A program made the translations under genes and the position numbers. Source: Euryarchaeota archaeon UBA171 (GTDB lineage: Archaea; Thermoplasmatota; Poseidoniia; Poseidoniales; Thalassarchaeaceae). From it: DNA of 51,774 nucleotides. The notes under the pieces are model-generated. The model made no database searches. It worked only from the letters and a program-made list of their open reading frames with translations, and had not been told where the DNA came from. Below, in pieces: positions 32,432 to 40,778 of the stretch. The stretch lies in assembly GCA_002497295.1 (NCBI GenBank), contig DANO01000027.1, positions 4,438 through 56,211 on the forward strand. Reading direction: 5' to 3'. How positions within the stretch are numbered: position 1 is the stretch's first letter; the number at the start of each line of letters is the position of its first letter.

Positions 32432-33676
32432 TTACCACTCTACATGTAGTGGGAAAGATTTGCCAGAGGTCAGACACTCAAGCCCATCCTTCCCTGAAAC
32501 CCATGTGTCTTCCGTCCCCACTGCTCCATCATCGTATACCACTTTAGGTTCTATTGCCATGATGCACCCTTCATGCATCGGCCTGTCAAAACCATTAGCT
32601 AGAACTGGTGACTCGTCCAACTCCAAACCAACAGAATGACCAAGAAATTTTGCTTGATGCGGCCTCATTCCCATGAGGTGCTCTGCATGCCCCATTTCAA
32701 TAGCAAGATCCCTCCCTAATTCCCAGGCTTCGGAGCAGGTTCCACCAGAGCCAAGATTATTCACTATCGAATCTCTAATTTCAACCATGTCATTCAATCT
32801 CTCATTCCAAATTTCAGGTAGGCTACCAGAGCTAAACATCCTCGTGCAGTCTGAAATGTATCCTCGGTGCACATGGACGATATCTACCAAAACCGGAACC
32901 TCTTCTTCTATGCGTCTGTGACCCGAACCAAGGGGTGCCATCGGATTCGCACCAGAACCCCCTATTGCCGAATCGAAGAATGAGGGAACCCCCCCCGAAC
33001 GTCCAGCAGCAACAACCGCCCTGTCACAATCCATCGGCCAACGCCTCATTCTGATACGCCCACCAAACCCTCTTTTCCGACTCACTTCTTCAGCGACTGA
33101 TGCCACATCTAACTCAGTTACTCCATTCCCACATCTTTCAGCCACTGCAAGAAACATCTCATGATTCACATGTCCGGATTTTCGAATCTGATCAATCTCC
33201 CATGAACTCTTAGTTTCCCTAAGTCGATGAAGTATCTTAGAAGCATCTTCTTTACTATCTTCAAATCCTGAAAGACACTTCGAAAGGTATCTCTTTCGAG
33301 AATAGGGCAGCGTTGAATCCAACATTGCTGGAGTCCTGGTGACTCCTATTGATCTGAACCCCTTTTCCAAATCTGCTGATCTATGTTGTTGAATAACAGG
33401 ATCTGGAGAATCACTCCCTCCAGATTCCCAAATAGCCCTTGGAAGTGATTTCTTCACTAAATGGGTGGTTTCCACATCGGAGCCAGATGCTCCTATTACG
33501 AGTATGCCGCTCTGCCTCCCCCCAGTTAGCCAGTATAACTCAACGGGATCTTCTACCATAACGGATTCATATCCGGCCTCTGCTAGAGCCTCAGAAACCC
33601 TCCTCCTTCGATCAGTCAGTTCAGATACGGGAACGCGCCAGTCTTCACCTTCCGGCCCGCTCAGATCGAAGTCCAT
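32432..33676 (-). CDS. M24 family metallopeptidase (Xaa-Pro aminopeptidase-like)
   Basis: Pita-bread-fold dinuclear metallopeptidase of 414 residues; relatives remove N-terminal residues before proline. The N-terminal creatinase-like domain (about 20-160) includes DPVELYWLTGG. Metal ligands of the catalytic domain are visible in order: Asp in VLVDIVHVHRGYISD and Asp in ISDCTRMF, His in KFLGHSVGLELDE, Glu in AIEPKVV and Glu in GTEDTW. This set is complete, so the enzyme should be active. It has no signal peptide and is therefore cytoplasmic. A one-base gap links it to the MIP18-like gene; upstream it is divergent from pgk. Confidence 0.9.
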   Translation of the reverse strand: MDFDLSGPEGEDWRVPVSELTDRRRRVSEALAEAGYESVMVEDPVELYWLTGGRQSGILVIGASGSDVETTHLVKKSLPRAIWESGGSDSPDPVIQQHRSADLEKGFRSIGVTRTPAMLDSTLPYSRKRYLSKCLSGFEDSKEDASKILHRLRETKSSWEIDQIRKSGHVNHEMFLAVAERCGNGVTELDVASVAEEVSRKRGFGGRIRMRRWPMDCDRAVVAAGRSGGVPSFFDSAIGGSGANPMAPLGSGHRRIEEEVPVLVDIVHVHRGYISDCTRMFSSGSLPEIWNERLNDMVEIRDSIVNNLGSGGTCSEAWELGRDLAIEMGHAEHLMGMRPHQAKFLGHSVGLELDESPVLANGFDRPMHEGCIMAIEPKVVYDDGAVGTEDTWVSGKDGLECLTSGKSFPLHVEW

Positions 33677-33763
33677 ACACCACCGCCTATGCTCGGATGC
33701 ATAGACAGTTCGGATGCATCAATTTCACCACACAGTCAAATCCAAGTGGCCAGAGGGCCCCCT

Positions 33764-35026
33764 GTGCCGAAAGTCCTCGGACTCGACGATATCAAGCTCG
33801 ATGGGCTGAAGATTCTGTATCGTGCAGATCTAAATTTGCCCGTTCACCCTTCCACGAAAGAATTCCTCGACGATACGAGAATTCGAGCAATAGTACCCAC
33901 TCTTCAGAAATTAGAATCATCATCCGTCACAATACTTGCACACCAGTCTAGGCCTGGGAGATTCGACTTTACAAATCTCCAAAGACACGCAAACAGACTC
34001 TCCCAACTCCTCGGCCGACCCGTGGATTTCGTATCCGATGTATGCGGCCCATCAGCAAAGGCTGCAATAGATTCGATGCAGCCAGGCGATATTCTGATGT
34101 TAGATAACGTCAGATTGCATCCGGACGAAAATCTGCTAAAGGGCGAGATAGAGGAACAAGAAACATCTGATATAATACGGAATTTAGAATCTCATTTTGA
34201 TATTTTCGTCAATGACGCATTCGGCGCCGCACATCGATCAACCCCCAGCCTAACGGGATTTACACGTAAACTGCCTTCCGTGGCAGGTGAACTCATGAAG
34301 CGTGAGATTGATGCTCTTTCCATTGCTGTAGAAAATCCACCAAGGCCCTATGTAGCATTGTTGGGCGGGGCCAAAGCTGACGATTCCCTCAGAGTCGCAA
34401 TCAATTTGTTCGAGAGAAACATCGTTGATACAGTGGCATTCCTCGGAGTTGTTGGAAATTTTATGCTGATGGCAGACGGTTTAGACATAGGGAAATCCAA
34501 TGCAGATTTCGCAAGATCACAGGTCGAACCATTCGTTGACGAGACTTCAAAAATGGCTAAACACATACTCTCCAACTATCGGGAAAAGGTAATTCTTCCA
34601 GAAGATCTAGCTATCGAGTTGAACGGATCTAGAGAGCCACTCTCCATTCAGCAACTCCCCACACCACATCCAATCTACGATGTTGGCCTCAGCACTTTGA
34701 TGGGTTTGAGGCCCGTAGTCATGGGCGCATCCTGCGTATTGTGGAACGGACCAGCATCTTATTTCGAGAAACAAAATTTCGCCTTTGGAACTGTAGAGGT
34801 CCTGAATATGTGCATAGAGACCGACGCGATCACAATAATCGGAGGCGGCCATACTAGCGCCTTGGTCGAAGCAAGAGGCGCCTCTAGTCGAGTCACGCAC
34901 AATAGCTCGGGTGGTGGAGCTACTCTAACGATGCTCTCAGGAGGCAGGATGCCCGTTATCGAGGCACTTGAACGATCATTCGAGGCATCTGAAAGCATAC
35001 TCGGAGAACGTGGCCTACTTGTGTGA
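33764..35026 (+). CDS. pgk: Phosphoglycerate kinase, archaeal type
   Basis: Catalyses 1,3-bisphosphoglycerate + ADP to 3-phosphoglycerate + ATP in the lower glycolytic/gluconeogenic pathway. Motifs: ILYRADLNLPV (substrate Asp/Asn), HQSRPG, MLDNVRLHPDE, NDAFGAAHRSTPSLTGF, ALLGGAKADDS, and the nucleotide/helix region NGPASYFE with a late GGGHT and SGGGATLTMLSGG. The frame opens at 33689, but the first 25 residues do not resemble Pgk. The GTG at 33764 gives about 420 residues, the archaeal size. The tRNA-Thr gene lies on the opposite strand four bases beyond the stop. Confidence 0.94.
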   Translation: MPKVLGLDDIKLDGLKILYRADLNLPVHPSTKEFLDDTRIRAIVPTLQKLESSSVTILAHQSRPGRFDFTNLQRHANRLSQLLGRPVDFVSDVCGPSAKAAIDSMQPGDILMLDNVRLHPDENLLKGEIEEQETSDIIRNLESHFDIFVNDAFGAAHRSTPSLTGFTRKLPSVAGELMKREIDALSIAVENPPRPYVALLGGAKADDSLRVAINLFERNIVDTVAFLGVVGNFMLMADGLDIGKSNADFARSQVEPFVDETSKMAKHILSNYREKVILPEDLAIELNGSREPLSIQQLPTPHPIYDVGLSTLMGLRPVVMGASCVLWNGPASYFEKQNFAFGTVEVLNMCIETDAITIIGGGHTSALVEARGASSRVTHNSSGGGATLTMLSGGRMPVIEALERSFEASESILGERGLLV

Positions 35027-35029
35027 TGG

Positions 35030-35103
35030 AGCCACTGGGGAGATTCGAACTCCCGGCCTTCTGATTACGAATCAGACGCTCAACCAGGCTAAGCTACAGT
35101 GGC
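35030..35103 (-). tRNA. tRNA-Thr (CGU anticodon)
   Basis: On the minus strand, GCCACTG pairs with CAGTGGC in the acceptor stem. The D arm, the anticodon stem TCTGA/TCAGA and a T arm with TTCGAAT are complete. The anticodon loop TTCGTAA gives anticodon CGT (complement at 35067-35069), reading ACG. The discriminator is T (U73), as in archaeal tRNA-Thr. There is no intron and no encoded CCA. Confidence 0.95.
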
Positions 35104-35203
35104 AACAAGCCGTCCGTCCGCATTCCCGGAATAAGGAAATCGGTGGCATATTCACCTTTTCGCCGGCACCAAGGTTAACTATGTAGAGTCAAACCGACCT
35201 TGT

Positions 35204-35722
35204 ATGACATTAGAGGGCGAAGCAACCTCTGCACCAGCCGGAACAACGATCGTTTATGCAAATCAGAAGAGTGGTGGGCCAAGGGTTTTCGGGGCCCTAG
35301 CCATGCTTCTCGGAGGTATAGGAGTAATAATGGCGCTGCTCGATATCGCATCTGCTGGCGACAACATAGAACTCTGGGGTGCTGATGAAACATCGTACTC
35401 ATGGTGGTTCTACGTTTCCCCGCTTCTAGCAGCTGTCTCGGGCGGATTGTTCGCCTACGCAGGATTCCTACTATGGAACTACAAGAGGAAGGGCGTATGG
35501 ATGGGCTTCGGTGCCGTCGGAATCAACGTCCTGGATGGCGTCCTTGGTTCAGTCCTAATTGGGATGATCACTGAAGAGGTCGGAGAGGCAGCAGGCGTCG
35601 AGGGACTCGGCGGCCTATTGGCCGGCGCCGGACTCGTTTTCACCGCTATCGGCGCAGTATGTTGCGGACTAATCGTAGCATTACCGCTCCTCATGAACGG
35701 AAACGATCTCGACGACGAGTGA
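35204..35722 (+). CDS. Four-helix membrane protein of unknown function
   Basis: A 172-residue protein with about four transmembrane segments (near residues 28-50, 70-92, 98-120 and 140-165), rich in Gly and Ala. The N-terminal 25 residues are hydrophilic. The short C-terminal tail is acidic (GNDLDDE). I recognise no family. No Shine-Dalgarno site precedes the ATG. A TTAACT box at 35175-35180, 26 bases upstream, would fit a leaderless transcript. The 100 bases between tRNA-Thr and this gene hold the two outward promoters. It meets the phosphohexomutase gene tail to tail with a one-base gap. Confidence 0.7.
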   Translation: MTLEGEATSAPAGTTIVYANQKSGGPRVFGALAMLLGGIGVIMALLDIASAGDNIELWGADETSYSWWFYVSPLLAAVSGGLFAYAGFLLWNYKRKGVWMGFGAVGINVLDGVLGSVLIGMITEEVGEAAGVEGLGGLLAGAGLVFTAIGAVCCGLIVALPLLMNGNDLDDE

Positions 35723-35723
35723 A

Positions 35724-37118
35724 TCAACGCAACTCTCTGAGATTGATGATCCCGCCTATGCGGGTATGGACATCCGATAGGATGGACTCTAGCGCAGCTT
35801 CTGTCCGACCTTCGGCCCTCATGATCAGGATTGGCTCCGTATTCGAGGGCCTGCATAGGAACCATCCATCTGGATATGTAACCCGCACTCCGTCGACCTC
35901 TGAGAATTGCAAGTCTGAGAATGATGAGCGCACTGATTTCATTATGTCACCCCGCTCACCTTCAAAACTGATTTTCGATTCTCCCGTTGATGGATACTCT
36001 GGAATCGAAGAAAGAAGATCGGAGAATCCAATGCCACCATTATTCGGGTCAGACGACCTCGCTACGAGTTCTATGAGCCTCGCACTGTTGTAGAGCGAAC
36101 AGTCAAATCCGTTCCAGCGATCATTGAAGAAAAGATGGCCGGACATTTCCCCTGCGAATCTTATCGTAGGACAGGCGGCTAATTCCCTCTTCATGAATGA
36201 GTGACCCGTTCTTACCATGCGACCGATCCCTCCACTTGATGCTATGGCTTCATCAACGCCCATGCTACATTTCACATCATACAGGATAGTACGGCTCTCT
36301 TCTGAGCTCTTATCCGACTCTTCGTTGAGCAATATATCCCTGGCAAAAAGCCCAATCAAACGATCCGGATGAATGAATCTCCCTTTCTCATCGACTACAC
36401 CAATCCTGTCCCCGTCCCCGTCCACGCCGATTCCAAATTCGGCTTCCGAAGATGCCACTGTAGCTGACAACTCCATCATGTTGGCAAGACGAGTCGGATC
36501 AGCCGGGTGCGCAGGAAAATCAGCATCCCATTCGCAGTTAATCGCTACAGTTTCCACACCCAGCTTCTCGAATAGATCAACAATATAGGGTCCAGGAACA
36601 GCATTGGCCGCATCAACTGCAACCACTATTCTTCGACTTATTGGCGCTATATCTTTCACTATCTCCTCGATAACGGAATTAACATATCCAGCCTCGTCAA
36701 TCAAGGTGCCATCAAGACCCCCTTCCTCTTCAGGCATCGAATCGAAAACGGCTTTCAGATCTTGCAGGTCCTTCCCTGCCAAGGGCAAACCGGAATGAAC
36801 AATCTTGAATCCATTATACTCAGGGGGGTTGTGACTCGCTGTAATCACTACGGCCACGTCTATCTCCATATCCACAGTTGAGCGATAAACAACTCCTGTA
36901 GGCACCACTCCAAGATTTACAACTTCACAACCAGATGACCTTATTCCATCCATAATCGCCTGATGTAATTCCTCTCCAGATGTTCGAATATCACGTCCCA
37001 CAGATATCGATGTAGCTCCTGTAAAGTCCACGATTGACCGTCCTAGTCTTTTCGAAAAAGTGACGTCAATTTCAGACCCCGCTATACCGCGTATATCATA
37101 CGCCTTGAACACGCTCAC
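35724..37118 (-). CDS. Phosphomannomutase/phosphoglucomutase family protein
   Basis: Alpha-D-phosphohexomutase of 464 residues that moves phosphate between C1 and C6 of a hexose. Four family motifs are present: the phosphoserine loop TASHNPPEYNGFK, the metal loop DGDGDRIGV, the sugar-binding loop GEMSGHLFFND and the phosphate-binding loop RPSNTEPILIMRAEG. Sequence alone cannot separate phosphomannomutase, phosphoglucomutase and phosphoglucosamine mutase. The ManB-like length and loops lean to mannose/glucose. The start is a GTG (MSVFKAYDIRG). It is probably single, since the MFS gene ends 39 bases upstream. Confidence 0.91.
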   Translation of the reverse strand: MSVFKAYDIRGIAGSEIDVTFSKRLGRSIVDFTGATSISVGRDIRTSGEELHQAIMDGIRSSGCEVVNLGVVPTGVVYRSTVDMEIDVAVVITASHNPPEYNGFKIVHSGLPLAGKDLQDLKAVFDSMPEEEGGLDGTLIDEAGYVNSVIEEIVKDIAPISRRIVVAVDAANAVPGPYIVDLFEKLGVETVAINCEWDADFPAHPADPTRLANMMELSATVASSEAEFGIGVDGDGDRIGVVDEKGRFIHPDRLIGLFARDILLNEESDKSSEESRTILYDVKCSMGVDEAIASSGGIGRMVRTGHSFMKRELAACPTIRFAGEMSGHLFFNDRWNGFDCSLYNSARLIELVARSSDPNNGGIGFSDLLSSIPEYPSTGESKISFEGERGDIMKSVRSSFSDLQFSEVDGVRVTYPDGWFLCRPSNTEPILIMRAEGRTEAALESILSDVHTRIGGIINLRELR

Positions 37119-37157
37119 ACCCCTGACCAGATACGCCTACTCGTAAGCGTTGCCAAT

Positions 37158-38414
37158 TTAGGACACAGTCGGGACAAGTCGAGACTCTTCTCGTACGGGA
37201 ATATGAATCAATGATGAGAAAACGCCCACTGCTATACCTATCCACCAAACAATCGTATAGCTGCCATATACATCGTAAAGAACACCACCAAGGTAGACTC
37301 CGACGAAACTACCCATTTGATGTGAAAAGAATACTATCCCATACAATGTTGCCATGTATCTGAGCCCGTATATGTGTGCCACTAATCCGCTGGTTAGTGG
37401 AACTGTGGCAAGCCAGAGAAAGCCCATTGCGAATGAGAATATCAGCACGGTATTGGCGGTTATTGGAGTTAGAATAAACCAAGCCGCTGCTATCGATCGT
37501 CCAGCGTATATCCCTGATAAAAGCCATTTCTTACCGAACCTCTTGCCAGCCCATCCTGCCATCAGGGTACCAATTATGTTGGCCGCCCCGATCACCGAAA
37601 TTGCGAACCCGCCCAATGCAGCGGTTGTTTCTATGCCTAAATCGCCGCACCAGCCAATCGGCTCCACAGGCGCACTCATCTCTGTGACAAGTGCTGGAAA
37701 ATGTGCAGTGATAAAGGCAAGTTGGTATCCGCAAGAAAAGAAGCCAACGAAGATCATCATGTACGATGGATCTTTCATGGCTATGCGAAGTATTTCTCCA
37801 AGACTTTCCTCGATATCTTCCTTTGCCGCCTGATCTGGAGATTTCATGAACGGCAGGAGCAAGAGTACAGCAAGAATCGAAGCAGCGAATATGATGAATA
37901 TCGACTGCCATGGCATGCTTTCCAGAAGCAAGACTGCTATCATGGGGCCTACTATCTGTCCAGCAGACCCCGCAGCCGTTGCGATTGCAAGACTCATTGC
38001 CCGATGCTCCGAGGCGCTTGCCCGCCCCACTACTGCTAGAATGACTCCAAAACCGGTGCCTGCAATCCCGAACCCGACGAGAATCTCATACAATTGAATT
38101 GAAAGGGCAGTGTTTGCCCCTGCGGTGAGGACAAGGCCAAGGGCATACAAGATTGACCCTAATACAATCGCCCGCCTATCTCCCATTTTTTCAGCAAGGG
38201 CTCCGAAAAATGGTGCACCAAAGCCCCATGCCAGATTTTGAATCGCTATCGCCAGGCTAAACTCTGCTCTTGCCCATCCATATTCTTCTTGAATTGGAAT
38301 CTGAAAAACACCGAACGATGCACGTATCGCAAAACCGACGAGTACTATGATGCACCCAACTGCCAAGACAGGCGTTAACAGACGAACCTTGCCCTGATCA
38401 GCATTCACGATCAT
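37158..38414 (-). CDS. Major facilitator superfamily transporter
   Basis: A 418-residue carrier with about twelve hydrophobic helices. The loop between helices 2 and 3 has the MFS signature in GALAEKMGDRRAIVLGS. The type resembles OFA/monocarboxylate-like porters (NLAWGFGAPFFGALAEKMGD), which carry small organic acids, but the substrate is not known. A central loop (SPDQAAKEDIEESLGEI) divides the halves. Its ATG overlaps the RidA stop by four bases, so it is the last gene in HAD - UppS - Nudix - RidA - MFS. Confidence 0.88.
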   Translation of the reverse strand: MIVNADQGKVRLLTPVLAVGCIIVLVGFAIRASFGVFQIPIQEEYGWARAEFSLAIAIQNLAWGFGAPFFGALAEKMGDRRAIVLGSILYALGLVLTAGANTALSIQLYEILVGFGIAGTGFGVILAVVGRASASEHRAMSLAIATAAGSAGQIVGPMIAVLLLESMPWQSIFIIFAASILAVLLLLPFMKSPDQAAKEDIEESLGEILRIAMKDPSYMMIFVGFFSCGYQLAFITAHFPALVTEMSAPVEPIGWCGDLGIETTAALGGFAISVIGAANIIGTLMAGWAGKRFGKKWLLSGIYAGRSIAAAWFILTPITANTVLIFSFAMGFLWLATVPLTSGLVAHIYGLRYMATLYGIVFFSHQMGSFVGVYLGGVLYDVYGSYTIVWWIGIAVGVFSSLIHIPVREESRLVPTVS

Positions 38415-38788
38415 ATCTTTCCACTTCCAAGAAAGGCCTCAGCGACGATTTCCACTTTGGCCCCTCCTGGCAATTCCTTCACAGCGTATGCCGCTCTTGC
38501 TGGAAGCACGGTTCCCGCTAGCCACGAACCATAGATATCATTGAATTCGGAAAAGTCAGACATATCAAGAAGCAGGACGGTTACTCTTACCAAATCTGAT
38601 TTCGAAGACCCTGCTTCGGATAGCAGATTGTCTATCTTCTGAAGCGCTGTGGCTGTTTGCTCCTTGAGGGAATCCCCTCCGTCAGTTCCTATCTGGCCCG
38701 CTACCCAAATGTGATTTCCAACAGTTATGCATGGGCTGTAGGGGGCCAATCGGAGCCCTCCGAGGTCGACCGCGCGTTTCTCGTACAT
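38411..38788 (-). CDS. RidA/YjgF family enamine/imine deaminase-like protein
   Basis: Small trimeric protein of 125 residues that hydrolyses reactive enamines/imines made by pyridoxal-phosphate enzymes. The fold shows as YSPCITVGNHIWVAGQIG at the start and VKELPGGAKVEIVAEAF at the end. The conserved catalytic Arg is present in PARAAYAV. No gene for a PLP dehydratase is nearby. It lies between the Nudix gene (21-base gap) and the MFS gene (four-base overlap). Confidence 0.9.
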   Translation of the reverse strand: MYEKRAVDLGGLRLAPYSPCITVGNHIWVAGQIGTDGGDSLKEQTATALQKIDNLLSEAGSSKSDLVRVTVLLLDMSDFSEFNDIYGSWLAGTVLPARAAYAVKELPGGAKVEIVAEAFLGSGKI

Positions 38789-38809
38789 GCCCTCGCCTGT
38801 CGCATTCAG

Positions 38810-39268
38810 TCATTCAGTATTACTAATCATGCCAATCACATGTATGTGGTCTCCAGCGACATTTTCGGCATTCATCATTCTAAGAGGTACCCAGTCTGCA
38901 TTAACCGCATCATCGCCTGCTAAAGGCTTGGAGTCACCGTCCACATCAACCCTGTAGAATAGGCCCACACAATGCTTCCTTGGATCCCTTCCGGGCGAAC
39001 CCAGCACAGTTAGAAGGATCGGATTTTGACCATATGCCCCCGTCTCTTCTCTCAATTCTCGTAGAACAGCGTCAAGTGGGTCCTCGCCCATATCAACGAA
39101 GCCCCCTGGGAAGGCCCACTTGCCCTGCCATTCTGGCGGATTCGGCCCTCTCTGTATCATGAGGGCCTCAATCGTCCCATTACGCACCCTAGTCGCGACT
39201 GCATCAACCGTCACCGACGGTGAGCTGTAGCCATCAGCACCACAGACATCACATCTCTTACGAGCCAT
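38810..39268 (-). CDS. Nudix hydrolase with N-terminal Cys motif
   Basis: Hydrolyses a nucleoside diphosphate linked to another group; the substrate is unknown. From the ATG at 39268 it has 152 residues and starts with a half zinc-ribbon (CDVCGADG), as in some NADH/ADP-ribose pyrophosphatases. The Nudix box is complete: GGFVDMGEDPLDAVLRELRE, then ETG. WQGKWAFPGG just precedes it. A longer frame to 39409 reads inside uppS and is not supported. The gene overlaps uppS by 11 bases. Confidence 0.88.
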   Translation of the reverse strand: MARKRCDVCGADGYSSPSVTVDAVATRVRNGTIEALMIQRGPNPPEWQGKWAFPGGFVDMGEDPLDAVLRELREETGAYGQNPILLTVLGSPGRDPRKHCVGLFYRVDVDGDSKPLAGDDAVNADWVPLRMMNAENVAGDHIHVIGMISNTE

Positions 39269-40148
39269 ATCTTCGCCCTCTAGAAACATAATCTTCGATT
39301 GCCCTGTACAGGTCCTGCCTCGAGAAAGAGGGCCAATGAATATCTGTGAAATACAATTCTGAATATGCAATCTGCCAGAGAAGGAAATTCGATATCCGCT
39401 CTTCTCCACTAGTCCTGATTACAAGGTCTGGGTCTGGCAACCCAGAAGTATACAGCCTGGAGGATATAGCATTCGCATCTATCGAATCAATCTCAAGATT
39501 TCCCTTGGCATGGTCCCTCGCTAATGATTTGACAGCATCAATTATCTCTTCCCTTCCACCATATGCTAGACATACTGTGAATGTGAAATTCTTGTACTCA
39601 CGAGTAACCTCCTCAGCTCTGGATATTGCATCTCTAACTCGTTCTGGAAGCATATCGAGACGTCCCACGGCATTGACGCGAACACCATTCTCATGGATAA
39701 GCGGATCAACTGAAATCTCATTCAGGCCTTGGACGTATAGATCGAATAAGATTTCAATTTCTTCTTGAGTCCTGTTGGTGAGATTTTCACTGGACAAGGC
39801 ATAGACTGTAAGATAGGGTATATCAAGATCTAGGACCCACTTCATCACCTCTTTCAGCCGTTCTTTTCCAGCCGAGTGCCCTTGTCCAGATTCCATAGAA
39901 CGAGTCCATGCAAACCTTCTATTTCCATCCATTATGATTGAGATATGCTGGGGGAGCTCAGAAGAATCAAGACTATTGAGCCTAGAACGCGCCCTCACGC
40001 CCCTCACACGCTCAATTCTGCTGACAAGACTCCATGCCAGACGAGAATTGACAACCCATTTCCCCAGGGCTCTGAAAATTCTGAATTTGAGTAGCCACTT
40101 TGCAGATCTGTCTATTGATCGACCGAGCCACCCTCTACGATTTGCCAT
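39258..40148 (-). CDS. uppS: Polyprenyl diphosphate synthase, cis type (UppS family)
   Basis: Cis-prenyltransferase of 296 residues, making the long polyprenyl (dolichol-type) lipid that carries sugars in the membrane. Motifs: HISIIMDGNRRFAW with the catalytic Asp, LTVYALSSENLTNRT, the substrate Arg region DLVIRTSGEERISNFLLWQ and YSELYFTDIHWPSF. About 70 residues precede the first motif, longer than in bacteria. GTGAGGG six bases before the ATG is a good ribosome-binding site and overlaps the HAD stop. The upstream HAD phosphatase and downstream Nudix suggest a group acting on prenyl (di)phosphates. Confidence 0.93.
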   Translation of the reverse strand: MANRRGWLGRSIDRSAKWLLKFRIFRALGKWVVNSRLAWSLVSRIERVRGVRARSRLNSLDSSELPQHISIIMDGNRRFAWTRSMESGQGHSAGKERLKEVMKWVLDLDIPYLTVYALSSENLTNRTQEEIEILFDLYVQGLNEISVDPLIHENGVRVNAVGRLDMLPERVRDAISRAEEVTREYKNFTFTVCLAYGGREEIIDAVKSLARDHAKGNLEIDSIDANAISSRLYTSGLPDPDLVIRTSGEERISNFLLWQIAYSELYFTDIHWPSFSRQDLYRAIEDYVSRGRRYGS

Positions 40149-40157
40149 GAATGTCCC

Positions 40158-40733
40158 TCACGTGAAGATGATGTCTGCAGAATCGCCAACCAAGTCTATC
40201 AGACCCTTCTCTGGATTAACGACTATCACTTCTCCAGCGGCTTCCCAAACTGGGATATCGATGTGACTGTTCCCAGCATACCCGAACTGACCCTTTCCGA
40301 ATCTCGCTGTAAGGGCCTCGGCTTTATTGGCCCCTCTGAGATTTATATCGCCGTCCGAGGCCATGACGTCATTGAATATTCCAAGATGCGCAGCAATGGA
40401 CTCTGCAATCAGTCGATCAGACGCCGTCACTAGATACAGCTCTCTACCACGTGCGTATTCGCCCGTTACCCATTCCATGAATGAAGGATGAAATTCCAAC
40501 TCTGCAGGATCAAACTTCAGCAATCTGCCCAGACGCTGTTTCCAAACCGCTCTTTGGCCTGTTATCTCAAGCCAAAAAAACCTGAAAATCCTCCATGGTC
40601 TCGGCAGCAAAACCCTGCGAATAGACACCCAACTCATATCCGTGAGAATGAGGGTTCCATCCAAGTCGACGGCTAAGGGAATTTCCGAATGTTGGCCGGT
40701 CACAATATCATCTGGCCGAGCCTCTGGGTTCAA
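40158..40733 (-). CDS. HAD-superfamily hydrolase, possible polyprenyl-phosphate phosphatase
   Basis: A 191-residue haloacid-dehalogenase fold protein. Motif I is AVDLDGTL with the nucleophile Asp, motif II LVTASD, and the end has GYAGNSHIDIPVWEAA (motif IV-like, with N-S-H in place of the usual G-D-S). The sequence recalls the HAD domain fused to UbiA prenyltransferases in some bacteria (the RIFRFFWLEITGQ region). It is the first gene before uppS, nine bases apart, which supports a prenyl-phosphate substrate; that remains an inference. The start codon is not backed by a clear ribosome-binding site. Confidence 0.8.
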   Translation of the reverse strand: MNPEARPDDIVTGQHSEIPLAVDLDGTLILTDMSWVSIRRVLLPRPWRIFRFFWLEITGQRAVWKQRLGRLLKFDPAELEFHPSFMEWVTGEYARGRELYLVTASDRLIAESIAAHLGIFNDVMASDGDINLRGANKAEALTARFGKGQFGYAGNSHIDIPVWEAAGEVIVVNPEKGLIDLVGDSADIIFT

Positions 40734-40778
40734 TGTTCTGACCGTTCGTCTGATACGCGAATACCCAATCCTACTGTC

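Noticed and set aside
33764..35103. Possible mobile element or attachment site next to tRNA-Thr
   Set aside because: No integrase, no direct repeat of the tRNA end and only ordinary genes on both sides.
39269..39409. N-terminal extension of the Nudix protein
   Set aside because: These 47 residues are read out of frame from uppS; the ATG at 39268 starts the Cys motif expected for the family.
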